DNA of 64,000 bases from NCBI RefSeq assembly GCF_000718555.1, contig NZ_JOAN01000014.1, positions 1-64,000 on the forward strand. The letters run 5' to 3'. The position numbers and the translations under genes are program-made. Shown one piece after another: positions 25,056 through 33,243 of the stretch. The stretch is from Micromonospora chokoriensis (GTDB lineage: Bacteria > Actinomycetota > Actinomycetes > Mycobacteriales > Micromonosporaceae). Position 1 is the first letter of the stretch, and every line of letters starts with the position of its first letter. The notes below the pieces were generated by a model. The model was not told where the DNA came from, did no database searches, and saw only the letters and a list, made by a program, of their open reading frames with translations.

Positions 25056-26267
25056 CTATCCCGCCAGCTCGGCGCGGTACGCGGCGGACGCCCACGGCAC
25101 TGCCAGCTCGCTCGGCAACGCCCCCCGCTCGGCGGCCCGGCGCAGCACGTCCACGACGCCCCGCAGGTGGCGGATCCGTTCCCCGCCCTCGCCGACAGTG
25201 GTCACCAGATCGCCGTCGAGCAGCCGAGGCTCCGGCGCGGGCCGCAACGCGTCCAGCAGCGCGGTGAACGGCGCGGTACGGGCCAGCGGCGCGATCAGCG
25301 GCACGCCGGTCGGGTCGACCCGGTGGGCGAGCAGGTTCTCCAACAGGCCCAGTCGCCCCGGCACCCGGCGGGTCACCACGTCGCCGGGCAGCCGCAGCCG
25401 GTCGGTCGGGTACTCCAGCACCGCCTGCCCCGTCGTACCGGTCACCACCACCTCGCCCGCCACGAACTCCTCGGCGGCCAGGGTCACCGCCACCAGCACC
25501 GGCGGCCCGGCACGGAACAGGACCCGCAGCACGGCGGTGTCCTCCACCTCGATCGGCCGGACCCGGTAGCGTTCCACCTCGATCGCCACCGGCCAGGGCG
25601 GTGCCCCGGCAAGCGCCTCGGCGATCGCCAGGCACTGCATCACCGCGTGCGCGAGCGGGTTGGCGAGCGCGCCGTCGAGCACCGGGCGGCCGTCCAGACT
25701 CCGTCGACCGGCCCAGGGGGAACGGGCGTAGTAGGCGTCCGGCCGCTGCCAGGCGGCGACCGTGGAGATGCCGGTGACCGTGCCCAGCCGGCCCGCCGCC
25801 AGCGCGTCGGTCAGCGCGGTGAGAGCCGCCGAGCCGAGCGCCTGGAAGCCGACCTGAGCCACCCGGCCGGCGGCGGCGAGAGCCCAGATCAGCTCCTCGT
25901 GCTCGGCCAGCGACAGCACCGGCGGCTTCTCCAGCAGCAGGTCCGCACCGGTGGCCAGGGCGTCGCGGGCGATCGCCAGGTGGGTGTGCGGCGGCGTGCA
26001 GATCACCACCACCTCCGGACGGGTGGCCGCGAGCATCGCCCGATGGTCGGTGAACACCGCGACCCCGGGCGGCACCGGTGCCACCGGGTCGTCCTGGACC
26101 GGCCGGACGTCGACAAGGGCGACCAGCCGCAACCGCCCGGCGGCGTGCAGCGGGGCGATCACCCGCCGGTGCCAGCGACCGTGCCCGTTCGCCCCGATCA
26201 CCGCCACCCGGGGTGGCGTCACCCCGCTCACCACCGACCGACCACTGTCGGCCCTGTCACCGGGCAC
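25056..26267 (-). CDS. Gfo/Idh/MocA-family oxidoreductase (distal gene of uronate operon)
   Basis: The product has about 403 residues, with some uncertainty because a GTG just before PPRVAVIGANGHG would give a shorter protein. The Rossmann nucleotide-binding strand VAVIGANGHG and the conserved LEKPP motif (Lys of the EKP active-site triad) are present, as is the GFQALGS segment. These enzymes oxidise or epimerise sugars using NAD(P). Being the last gene of the uronate operon suggests it acts on a related sugar or derivative; no specific substrate is evident. It lies 18 bases after the UxuB-like gene's stop in transcription order. Confidence 0.8.
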   Translation of the reverse strand: MPGDRADSGRSVVSGVTPPRVAVIGANGHGRWHRRVIAPLHAAGRLRLVALVDVRPVQDDPVAPVPPGVAVFTDHRAMLAATRPEVVVICTPPHTHLAIARDALATGADLLLEKPPVLSLAEHEELIWALAAAGRVAQVGFQALGSAALTALTDALAAGRLGTVTGISTVAAWQRPDAYYARSPWAGRRSLDGRPVLDGALANPLAHAVMQCLAIAEALAGAPPWPVAIEVERYRVRPIEVEDTAVLRVLFRAGPPVLVAVTLAAEEFVAGEVVVTGTTGQAVLEYPTDRLRLPGDVVTRRVPGRLGLLENLLAHRVDPTGVPLIAPLARTAPFTALLDALRPAPEPRLLDGDLVTTVGEGGERIRHLRGVVDVLRRAAERGALPSELAVPWASAAYRAELAG

Positions 26268-26285
26268 CAGCCAGTGTCGGCCCGT

Positions 26286-27779
26286 TCACCGGGCACCGGC
26301 CAGGGTGGCCTCCACGCCGTGCCGTTCCAGCGCGGTCAACCAGGCGATCACGTCGGCGCGGACCTCGTCGTCCTCGGCCACCTCCACCGGGATGACCTCA
26401 CGCAGTGCGAAGACCGCGTCGACCGCGCCAGCCGGGCTCTGCGCGCCGTCGTCGAGCGCGGCCCGGATCGGCCCGGCCAGGGGGTCCTGGAACGGCAACG
26501 GCCGGCCGTCGTCGGCGTACCCCAGCGCGAAGCGCAACCAGGACGCCACGACCAACGCGCCCCAGCGCGCGGGCCGCCCGGCCGCGCGGAGGTCGGCGAT
26601 GGTGTGCAGGACGCGCTGCGGCAGCTTCTGCGAGCCGTCCATCGCCACCTGCAGGGTGCGGTGGTGGATCGCCGAGTTACCGAAGCGGGCCAAGGCCTGC
26701 TCGCCGTAGTCGACCACCCGCACCCCGTCCGGCGGGATGAAGCTGGCCGCCACGTCCTCGGCGATCAGCCGGCGCAGCACGTCGCTCAGGTGCGGGATCT
26801 CCAGCGCGTCGGCGATCGTCTCCCGACCGGCCAACGCCCCGAGGTACGCGATGGCCGAGTGCACGCCGTTGAGGGTGCGCAGCTTCAGCCGCTCCCACGG
26901 GCCGGCGTCGTTGGTGAGCACCGCGCCGGCGTGCTCCCAGCCCGGCCGCCCACCGGGGAAGTCGTCCTCGATCACCCACTGCGCGTACGGCTCGGCGGCG
27001 ACCGCGGCCAGGTCGGTCACGCCGAGCGCCCGGCGTACCGCCTCGATCGTCTCCGGGGTGCTGGCCGGCACGATCCGATCCACCATGGTGCCCGGGCAGG
27101 TGACGTTGCCGGCCACCCACTCGACCAGCCCGGCGCTCACCCCGCCGGCACGCCCGACCGTCTGGTCGAGCATGCCGCGCAGTCGTCGACCGTTGGCCGG
27201 CAGGTTGTCGCAGCTCACCAGGGCCACCGGCCCGGCATCCGTGGCGGCCCGCGCGGCCAGCCCGCGCAGCAGCAGCCCCGGCACCGTGCTCGGCGGGCCC
27301 TCGCCGGCCAGGTCCGCGGCGAGCGCCGCGTCCGGGGACAGTTGACCGGTCACCGGGTCGAGCTGGTACGCCTTCTCGGTGACGGTCAGGGTCACCACGC
27401 GGACCGCCGGGTCGGCGAGCAGGGCCACCACGGCGTCCGGGTCGCGAGGAGCGTGCCGTACGCCGCTCAGGGCGCCCACCACCCGGGTGGCGCTGCCGGC
27501 GGCCGAGAGGGTGCTGACGGTGAACAGGTTGTCCTGCGCGGCGAGCGCCTCGACCACTGCGGAGCTGCGCGGGGCGACGGCCACGATGCCCCAGTCGCCG
27601 CCGGCCGCGCCGACCGCCGCCTCGGTGAAGACGGCCTGGTGCGCCCGGTGGAACGCGCCCAGCCCCAGGTGCACGACGCCGGTCGGCACGGTGCCCGGCC
27701 GGACCAGGGGTCGGGCCTCGGCGGGCAGCCGGCGCAACATGCCCAGGCCGAGCCGGGAGGCGCCCACGGTCACCGCCAC
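26286..27779 (-). CDS. uxuB: Mannitol dehydrogenase-family oxidoreductase, fructuronate reductase-like
   Basis: This 497-residue protein (GTG start) belongs to the polyol-specific long-chain dehydrogenase family. Visible features are an N-terminal nucleotide-binding region (GVVHLGLGAFHRAHQAVF), the central LVSCDNLPANG, and the catalytic pattern LKLRTLNGVHSAIAYLG, where the Lys, Asn and His match the family's K-x5-N-x2-H. UxuB reduces D-fructuronate to D-mannonate with NADH. UxaC next to it makes D-fructuronate, which supports this role over mannitol dehydrogenase. It overlaps the enolase-like gene by ten bases. Confidence 0.83.
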   Translation of the reverse strand: MAVTVGASRLGLGMLRRLPAEARPLVRPGTVPTGVVHLGLGAFHRAHQAVFTEAAVGAAGGDWGIVAVAPRSSAVVEALAAQDNLFTVSTLSAAGSATRVVGALSGVRHAPRDPDAVVALLADPAVRVVTLTVTEKAYQLDPVTGQLSPDAALAADLAGEGPPSTVPGLLLRGLAARAATDAGPVALVSCDNLPANGRRLRGMLDQTVGRAGGVSAGLVEWVAGNVTCPGTMVDRIVPASTPETIEAVRRALGVTDLAAVAAEPYAQWVIEDDFPGGRPGWEHAGAVLTNDAGPWERLKLRTLNGVHSAIAYLGALAGRETIADALEIPHLSDVLRRLIAEDVAASFIPPDGVRVVDYGEQALARFGNSAIHHRTLQVAMDGSQKLPQRVLHTIADLRAAGRPARWGALVVASWLRFALGYADDGRPLPFQDPLAGPIRAALDDGAQSPAGAVDAVFALREVIPVEVAEDDEVRADVIAWLTALERHGVEATLAGAR

Positions 27780-29074
27780 GCCGGACCGTCCGGGAAGCGG
27801 AACTCCGCGATCGACGCGGGCTTCATGGTGGCGCTGTAACCGGGCCGCTCGGGCAGCAGGTAGCGGCCACCGCGGGTGCGTACCGGATCGACGAAGTGCT
27901 CGTGCAGGTGGTCGACGTACTCGATCATCCGACCGTCCAGCCCGGTGCCCACCCGCAGGTAGTCGAAGATCGCCAGGTGTTGGACGTACTCGCAGAGACC
28001 CACGCCGCCGGCGTGCGGGCAGACCGGCACGCCGAACTTCGCCGCCAGCAGCAGCTCGGCCAGGACCTCGTTGACGCCGCCGACCCGACAGGCGTCGATC
28101 TGCATCACGCCGATCGCCTCGGCCTGGAGCAACTGCTTGAAGACCACCCGGTTGGCGGCCACCTCACCGGTGGCCACCCGGCAGCGGCCGCCGCTCAACT
28201 CGGTCACCGCGCGGGCGATCCGGGCGTGCCCGAGGATGTCGTCCGCGTGCGTCGGCTCCTCGATCCAGTACGGGTCGACCTCGGCCAACGCCGTCATCGC
28301 GGTGATCGCCTCGTCGACGTCCCAGACCTGGTTGGCGTCCATCATCAACAGCGCGTCCGGGCCGATCTCCTCCCGCATGATCCGGGCCCGACGCAGGTCG
28401 TCCGCGAGCGGACCGCCGACCTTCATCTTCATCGCCCGCCAGCCGTCGGCGTACGCGCGCCGGGTCAGCGCCCGCACCTTGTCGTCCGGGTAACCGAGCC
28501 ACCCGACCGAGGTGGTGTACGAAGCGAAACCGTCACGTTCGAGCGTCGCCAACCGGTCCGCCAGCCCGTCGCGTCCCTTGTCCAGGATGGCCGTCGCCTC
28601 GTCCGAGGTGAGCGCGTCGGTGATGTGCCGGAAGTCGACGCTGGCCACCAATTCGTCGGTGGGCAACTCGGCGAGGAACCGCCACATCGGCTTGCCGGCG
28701 AGGGTGGCCCGCAGGTCCCACACCGCGTTGACCAGCGCGCCGGTCGCCATGTGGATGACGCCCTTCTCCGGGCCCAGCCAGCGCAGCTGCACGTCGGCGC
28801 TGAGCGAGCGCCAGAACGCGACCGGCTCGGCCGCGATCTCCTCGATCGTGCGTCCCCGCACGTGGTGGGCCAGGGCCCGCACCGCCGCGCAGGTGATCTC
28901 GTTGCCGCGACCGTTGGTGAAGGTGAACCCCGCGCCGACCGGGCCGGCGTCGGTGCCCAACTGGACGTACGTCGCCGAGTAGTCGCCCCGGTTGATCGCG
29001 TCGGAGCCGTCGCCCCGGGCTGCGGTTGGGAACCGCACGTCGTGCACCTCGACCGAGGTGATGGTGACGCTCAC
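27770..29074 (-). CDS. Enolase-superfamily sugar acid dehydratase, L-fuconate dehydratase-like
   Basis: The 434-residue protein starts at a GTG overlapping the UxaC stop. Its N-terminal DVRFPTAARGDGSDAINRGD matches the FucD/ENOSF1 group (VRFPTS..DGSDA...DYSA). Lys216 and Lys218 in KMKVGG are the acid/base pair, Asp246 and Asn248 (DANQVW) and the Glu in WIEEPTH bind Mg, and His354 (CPHAGG) completes the set. FucD dehydrates L-fuconate and related acids. In this operon the expected step is D-mannonate to 2-keto-3-deoxygluconate, normally catalysed by the unrelated UxuA. So the physiological substrate may be D-mannonate or another aldonate; this is inferred from context. Confidence 0.85.
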   Translation of the reverse strand: MSVTITSVEVHDVRFPTAARGDGSDAINRGDYSATYVQLGTDAGPVGAGFTFTNGRGNEITCAAVRALAHHVRGRTIEEIAAEPVAFWRSLSADVQLRWLGPEKGVIHMATGALVNAVWDLRATLAGKPMWRFLAELPTDELVASVDFRHITDALTSDEATAILDKGRDGLADRLATLERDGFASYTTSVGWLGYPDDKVRALTRRAYADGWRAMKMKVGGPLADDLRRARIMREEIGPDALLMMDANQVWDVDEAITAMTALAEVDPYWIEEPTHADDILGHARIARAVTELSGGRCRVATGEVAANRVVFKQLLQAEAIGVMQIDACRVGGVNEVLAELLLAAKFGVPVCPHAGGVGLCEYVQHLAIFDYLRVGTGLDGRMIEYVDHLHEHFVDPVRTRGGRYLLPERPGYSATMKPASIAEFRFPDGPAWR

Positions 29075-30504
29075 TGAAAGTCGCCTCCGAAGTTGAAGAC
29101 CCGCTTGGGCAGCCGGTACGCCAGGTCGACGATGGTCTCGGCGGCCTCGTCCATCGGCAGCCGGTGCTCGGCGACCAGCCGGGCCAGGAAGCCGGCGTCC
29201 ACCCGGCGGGCCACGTCGTGGCGGACCGGAATCGAGCAGAACGCCCGGGTGTCGTCGACGAACCCGGTGGTGTTGTAGAAGCCAGCGCTCTCGGTGACCG
29301 TCTCCCGGAATCGGCGCAGCACCTCGGGGGAGTCCAGGAACCACCAGGGCGCGCCGAGCAGCACTGCCGCGTACCCGCCCGCGAGGGGCGCCAGCTCGCG
29401 GGTGAAGGTGTCCTCGTCGAGGGTGTAGAGCACCAGCCGCAGCCGGCTGTCGTTGCCGTAACGCTCCAGCAGCGGGGCGAGCGCGTGCACGTACTCGGTG
29501 GCCTGCGGGATGTCGCCTCCGACGTCGCGGCCGTGCCGGGCGTGCAACCACCGGTTGTGGTTGCGGACCGCGCCGGGGTGCAGCTGCATGACCAGGCCGT
29601 CGTCGAGCGACATCCGAGCGAACTCCACGAGCATGTGTGCCCGGAACGCCTCCGCGTCGGCGGCGTCGGCCTCGCCACGCCGGCCCCGGTCGTAGAGCCG
29701 CTCGGCCTCGGCCGGGGTCAGGTCGAGGGTACGGGCGGTGGGGTGGCCGTGGTCGGTGGAGGTCGCGCCGGCGGCGATGAACGCGGCGCGGCGGGCCCGC
29801 AGCGCGGCCAGATAGCCGGCGTACGTGCCGGTGTCCTCGCCGGCCCGCTCGCCGAGCCGGTCCACGTTCGTCGACCAGCCCTCGAACTCCATGTCCACCA
29901 CGTCGTCCGGGCGGAACGTGGTGACCACCCGGCCGCCCGGCCCGCCCCACCCGTCGGCGGCGAGCTTGGCGTGCTGCCCGAGGTCGTCCAGCGGCGACTC
30001 GGTGGTCGCGAGAACCTCGATGTTGAACCGCTCGAACAGCGCCCGGGGCCGGAAGCCCGGCTCGGCGAGCCGGGCCGCGATCTCGTCGTAGAGGGCGTCG
30101 GCGGTGCTCGGGCCGAGCGGGGTGTGCACACCGAACACGGTGCGGAAGGTCTGCTCCAACCACAGCCGCGACGGGGTGCCCCGGAACAGGTGCCAGTGCG
30201 CGGCGAAGCGTCGCCAGATCACCCGCCCATCGGTCTCCACCGGGCTGCCGTCGCGGGTGGGCACCCCCAGATCCGCCGGGGGTACGCCCTGACTGAGCAG
30301 CATCCGGGTCAGGTAGTGGTCCGGCACGATGAGCAGCTGCGCCGGGTCCGGGAAGGGGCGGTCCTCGGCGAGCAGGGCCGGGTCGACGTGCCCGTGCGGC
30401 GAGATGATGGGTTGCTCCGCCGCGAGGGCGTACAGCTCCCGGGCCAGCGCGCGCTGGCTTGGTTCGGGCGGCAACAGCAGGTCGGTGTGGTCGAACGTGG
30501 GCAC
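29071..30504 (-). CDS. uxaC: Uronate isomerase UxaC
   Basis: This 477-residue amidohydrolase-fold protein has the metal-binding ISPHGHVD motif (His37, His39). It also shows LLIVPDHYLTRMLLSQG, FNIEVLATTESPLDDL, QLHPGAVRNHNR and the C-terminal VFNFGGDF, all conserved in uronate isomerases. The enzyme converts D-glucuronate to D-fructuronate (and D-galacturonate to D-tagaturonate) in the cytoplasm. It is followed on the same strand by the FucD-like and UxuB-like genes, with GTGA coupling. The start follows the upstream Gfo gene by 25 bases. Confidence 0.93.
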   Translation of the reverse strand: MPTFDHTDLLLPPEPSQRALARELYALAAEQPIISPHGHVDPALLAEDRPFPDPAQLLIVPDHYLTRMLLSQGVPPADLGVPTRDGSPVETDGRVIWRRFAAHWHLFRGTPSRLWLEQTFRTVFGVHTPLGPSTADALYDEIAARLAEPGFRPRALFERFNIEVLATTESPLDDLGQHAKLAADGWGGPGGRVVTTFRPDDVVDMEFEGWSTNVDRLGERAGEDTGTYAGYLAALRARRAAFIAAGATSTDHGHPTARTLDLTPAEAERLYDRGRRGEADAADAEAFRAHMLVEFARMSLDDGLVMQLHPGAVRNHNRWLHARHGRDVGGDIPQATEYVHALAPLLERYGNDSRLRLVLYTLDEDTFTRELAPLAGGYAAVLLGAPWWFLDSPEVLRRFRETVTESAGFYNTTGFVDDTRAFCSIPVRHDVARRVDAGFLARLVAEHRLPMDEAAETIVDLAYRLPKRVFNFGGDFQ

Positions 30505-30529
30505 GGGGTGCGGCTCCTCGTCTCCGGTG

Positions 30530-31858
30530 TCAGCGGGGGGTGAGCAGGTCGGCGACGCGGACGGGTTGACCGGTCTCGAAGGACCGGTTGGCGGCCAGGC
30601 CGGTGAGCAGGGCCAACGCGCCGTCGTCGGCGGTCGCGGCGCGGCCCAGCGGGTCGCTTTGACCGCCGAGGAGCACAGCGGTCATCCGGGCGTCCGCGCC
30701 GCCGTGCCCGTGCCGACTGCGACCCTGCACCGGGATCTGCCGCGGCGGGCCCCAGAACGGGCGCAGGGTGAGCATCGCACCACCGCCCTCGGCCGGCGCC
30801 TCGGTGCCGTGCAGGGCGGCGCCCTTGACCGCGCCGGCGGTACCCCGGTCGACGAAGTCGTTCTCGGCCACGTCCAGCTCCAGCCGGCCCCGGCTGCCGT
30901 TGACCATCACCCGGTAACCCTCCCAGGGTGCGTACGCGGTGAGGTGGTAGGTCATCGTGGCGCCGGTGGAGTAGCGGGCGAGCACCGCCATGTCGTCCTC
31001 GATGCTCACTCCGGGGGCGAAGACGTTGCGGTCGCGCTGGTATCCGTCCTCGGCCTCGGCGTCGAGGTACAACTCGCGCAGCCGTGGGTGCGCGTCCAGT
31101 CGCAGCGCGAACGGGTCGTCGGTGGCGGCGGGGGAGCCGTGCGCCCGGTCGTAGTCGCGGGCGTAGCCGTGCCGGCGACCGTCCTCGCCGTAGAAGAAGA
31201 GCCGCCCGGCCGCGTACACCTCGACGGGGGTGGCGGCCAGCCACCAGTTGACCAGGTCGAAGTGGTGACTGGCCTTGTGCACCATCAGCCCACCGGAGGT
31301 GGCCTTGTCGCGGTGCCAGCGGCGGAAGTAGTCGGCGCCGTGGCGCACGTCGAGCAGCCACTCGAAGTGCACCGAGCCGATCTCGCCGACCGCGCCCTCG
31401 GCGAGCAGCCGGCGGACCTGTTCGTGCAGCGGGTTGTAGCGGTAGTTGAAGGCGACAGTCACCTGCCCGCCGGTCTCGCGCACCGTTTCCAGGATCCGTC
31501 GGCAGCGCGCCGCGTCCACGGTCATCGGCTTCTCGGTGACGACCTCCCGGCCGGCGCGCAGCGCGGCCACCACGTACTCGTCGTGGGTGACGTCCACGCT
31601 GGTGACCAGGACGACGTCGACGCGCTCGGAGTCCAGCATGGCCGCGAAGTCACCGGCCGGGTACGTGGGCACCGGACGATGACCCAGCTCGCCCAGCCAG
31701 CGGTTGTGCGCGTCCATCCGGGCCTGGTTGACGTCGGCGAAGGCGACCAGCTCGGTGGTGTCGGCGTGGTCGAGCACGAGCGCCCGGACGAACATCTCCG
31801 CCCGCGCGCCGGTGCCCACCACGGCGTACCGGACCCGTCCGGCGGCTCTCGGTGCCAT
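30530..31858 (-). CDS. Gfo/Idh/MocA-family oxidoreductase (first gene of uronate operon)
   Basis: The 442-residue product has an ATG start with GGGAGG seven bases upstream. It carries RYAVVGTGARAEMFV (NAD-binding loop), VTEKPMTV (active-site Lys) and the C-terminal beta-sheet domain with GGLMVHKASHHFDLVNWWL, whose HxxH-like histidines are typical of family members acting on inositols and sugars. Being first in the operon directly under the TGCAAA/TTTGCA operator suggests that it works on the imported sugar. Substrate is not resolved. It shares little outside motifs with the second Gfo member at 25056-26267, so the two probably act on different compounds. Confidence 0.84.
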   Translation of the reverse strand: MAPRAAGRVRYAVVGTGARAEMFVRALVLDHADTTELVAFADVNQARMDAHNRWLGELGHRPVPTYPAGDFAAMLDSERVDVVLVTSVDVTHDEYVVAALRAGREVVTEKPMTVDAARCRRILETVRETGGQVTVAFNYRYNPLHEQVRRLLAEGAVGEIGSVHFEWLLDVRHGADYFRRWHRDKATSGGLMVHKASHHFDLVNWWLAATPVEVYAAGRLFFYGEDGRRHGYARDYDRAHGSPAATDDPFALRLDAHPRLRELYLDAEAEDGYQRDRNVFAPGVSIEDDMAVLARYSTGATMTYHLTAYAPWEGYRVMVNGSRGRLELDVAENDFVDRGTAGAVKGAALHGTEAPAEGGGAMLTLRPFWGPPRQIPVQGRSRHGHGGADARMTAVLLGGQSDPLGRAATADDGALALLTGLAANRSFETGQPVRVADLLTPR

Positions 31859-31878
31859 GCGGTCGCCTCCCGTGACGC

Positions 31879-31892
31879 TGCAAAGGTTTGCA
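31879..31892. promoter_or_regulatory. LacI-type operator, TGCAAA-GG-TTTGCA, upstream of the uronate operon
   Basis: The six-base arms TGCAAA and TTTGCA are perfectly complementary with a two-base centre. The site lies just downstream of the -10 of the leftward promoter and 21 bases before the first gene, an ideal position for repression. A related half-matched site (GCAA-N4-TTTGC) occurs at 32031-32042, so one regulator, the adjacent LacI protein, probably binds both. Confidence 0.75.
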
Positions 31893-31896
31893 ATGA

Positions 31897-31925
31897 AGTA
31901 ATCATGATCGATCCGATCACGTCAA
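31897..31925 (-). promoter_or_regulatory. Putative sigma-70 promoter of the uronate operon
   Basis: On the minus strand, TTGACG (31925-31920) is followed after 17 bases by ATTACT (31902-31897). The operator overlaps the predicted start of transcription. The -10 is a poor match to TATAAT, so this is tentative. Confidence 0.45.
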
Positions 31926-32019
31926 CGACGGCGATGGGATCGGCGTTATATGTCAGTTTTTGTGGGGCAGAAAGTCGCCAAGGGGAGGGCGGATGCAACA
32001 TAGCCGTAAACATTGACCG

Positions 32020-32048
32020 TTGACACTGGCGCAACCGTTTGCATTAAT
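32020..32048 (+). promoter_or_regulatory. Putative promoter of the lacI/ABC transporter operon
   Basis: TTGACA at 32020-32025 and ATTAAT at 32043-32048 are separated by 17 bases. The -35 is a perfect consensus and the -10 is close. The operator at 32031-32042 sits in the spacer, so binding would exclude polymerase. The LacI start is 46 bases downstream. Confidence 0.6.
32031..32042. promoter_or_regulatory. LacI-type operator inside the rightward promoter
   Basis: GCAACCGTTTGC is an imperfect palindrome centred on CG and shares the GCAA-N4-TTTGC pattern with the site at 31879-31892. It lies between the -35 and -10, implying autoregulation and co-regulation of both divergent arms. Confidence 0.65.
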
Positions 32049-32093
32049 GAGCCCACCCACGTGACCGCGACCACCTCGGACGAAGGGGCCGCC

Positions 32094-33224
32094 GTGCCAG
32101 TCACCATCCGGGACGTCGCCCGGGCGTCCGGTGTGCACATCTCCACCGTGTCCCGCACCTTCTCCGCCCCGCACCTGGTCAACCCGGAGACCCGGGTCCG
32201 GGTGCTGGCCTGCGCGGAGGACCTGGGCTATCGGCCGAACCGCGCCGCCCGGGCCCTGATCACCGGGCGGACGCACAACATCGGGCTGATCATCGCGGAC
32301 ATCGCGAACCCGTTCTTTCCACCGCTGATCAAGGCGGCGGAGAGTCAGGCCCGGCACCGCGATTACCACGTCTTCGTGGCCGACACCAACGAGGACCCGA
32401 CCGCCGAGGAGGAGCTGGTCCACGCGCTGGCCAAGCAGGTGGACGGGGTGCTGCTGTGCAGCCCGCGGATGAGCAACAGCCTGATCGAACAGCTCAGCCG
32501 CGAGGTGCCACTGGTCGTGGTGAACCGTCAGGTGACCGGCCTGCCCTGCGTGCTGATGGACGTCGGGCAGGGCGCCCGCTCGGCGATCGAGCACCTGGTC
32601 GGCCTCGGGCACCGCAGCATCGCGCTGCTCGGCGGCCCGCGCAGCTCGTGGACCAACCGGGAGATGCGCCGGGCCGCTGGCGCGGCCGCCCGCGCCGGTG
32701 GCGCGCAGCTGACCGTGCTCGGCCCCAACGCGCCCACCGAGGTCGGCGGCTCCGCCGTCGCCGAGCAGGTGCGACGCAGCGGCGTGTCGGCAGTGCTCGC
32801 CTACAACGACCTGATGGCGATCGGCCTGATCGAGGGGCTGGACGCGCTCGGGGTCCGGGTGCCGCAGGAGGTGAGCGTCGTCGGGGTCGACGACATCACC
32901 CTGAGCCGGTTGACCCGCCCCAAACTGACGACGGTGGCCACACCCACCGGGGCCGCCGGCCGGACGGCCGTCGACATGCTGCTGCAACAGGACATCGAGT
33001 CACCGCGCGGCGCGCGAGGGTCCGGTGCCGGCACGGCGCTCGGCGTCCGTCGTACCACCGCACAGGTAATGCTCCAGACCGACCTGGTCATCCGCGACTC
33101 GACCGGCCCGGGCCCGTACGCCCGACCGGCACGTCCCCTGGCCGCACCGCGTGGCCCGGACCCGCATTGCCCTGCGGGCCCGGGCATCCCGACTGCGGCC
33201 ACCGGTGACGCCGTCGCCTCCTAA
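32094..33224 (+). CDS. LacI-family transcriptional regulator of the uronate locus
   Basis: The start is taken as GTG 32094, giving about 376 residues with N-terminal VTIRDVARASGVHISTVSRTF, the LacI helix-turn-helix and hinge (the YRPNRAARAL segment follows). An in-frame extension exists upstream, but GAAGGGG lies ahead of this GTG. The periplasmic-binding-like sensor domain (LIIADIANPFFPPLIKAAE, then VVGVDDITLSRLTRPKLTTV) follows. The C-terminal 45 residues are Pro/Arg-rich and probably disordered. It is the first gene of the rightward operon with the ABC importer. Ligand is probably a uronate or aldonate metabolite. Confidence 0.88.
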   Translation: MPVTIRDVARASGVHISTVSRTFSAPHLVNPETRVRVLACAEDLGYRPNRAARALITGRTHNIGLIIADIANPFFPPLIKAAESQARHRDYHVFVADTNEDPTAEEELVHALAKQVDGVLLCSPRMSNSLIEQLSREVPLVVVNRQVTGLPCVLMDVGQGARSAIEHLVGLGHRSIALLGGPRSSWTNREMRRAAGAAARAGGAQLTVLGPNAPTEVGGSAVAEQVRRSGVSAVLAYNDLMAIGLIEGLDALGVRVPQEVSVVGVDDITLSRLTRPKLTTVATPTGAAGRTAVDMLLQQDIESPRGARGSGAGTALGVRRTTAQVMLQTDLVIRDSTGPGPYARPARPLAAPRGPDPHCPAGPGIPTAATGDAVAS

Positions 33225-33243
33225 TGCCGAGGAGTGAGCGCAC

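Noticed and set aside
25167..27839. Plus-strand frame of about 890 codons across the uronate genes
   Set aside because: It is antisense to two clear oxidoreductase genes and has a repetitive composition without motifs.
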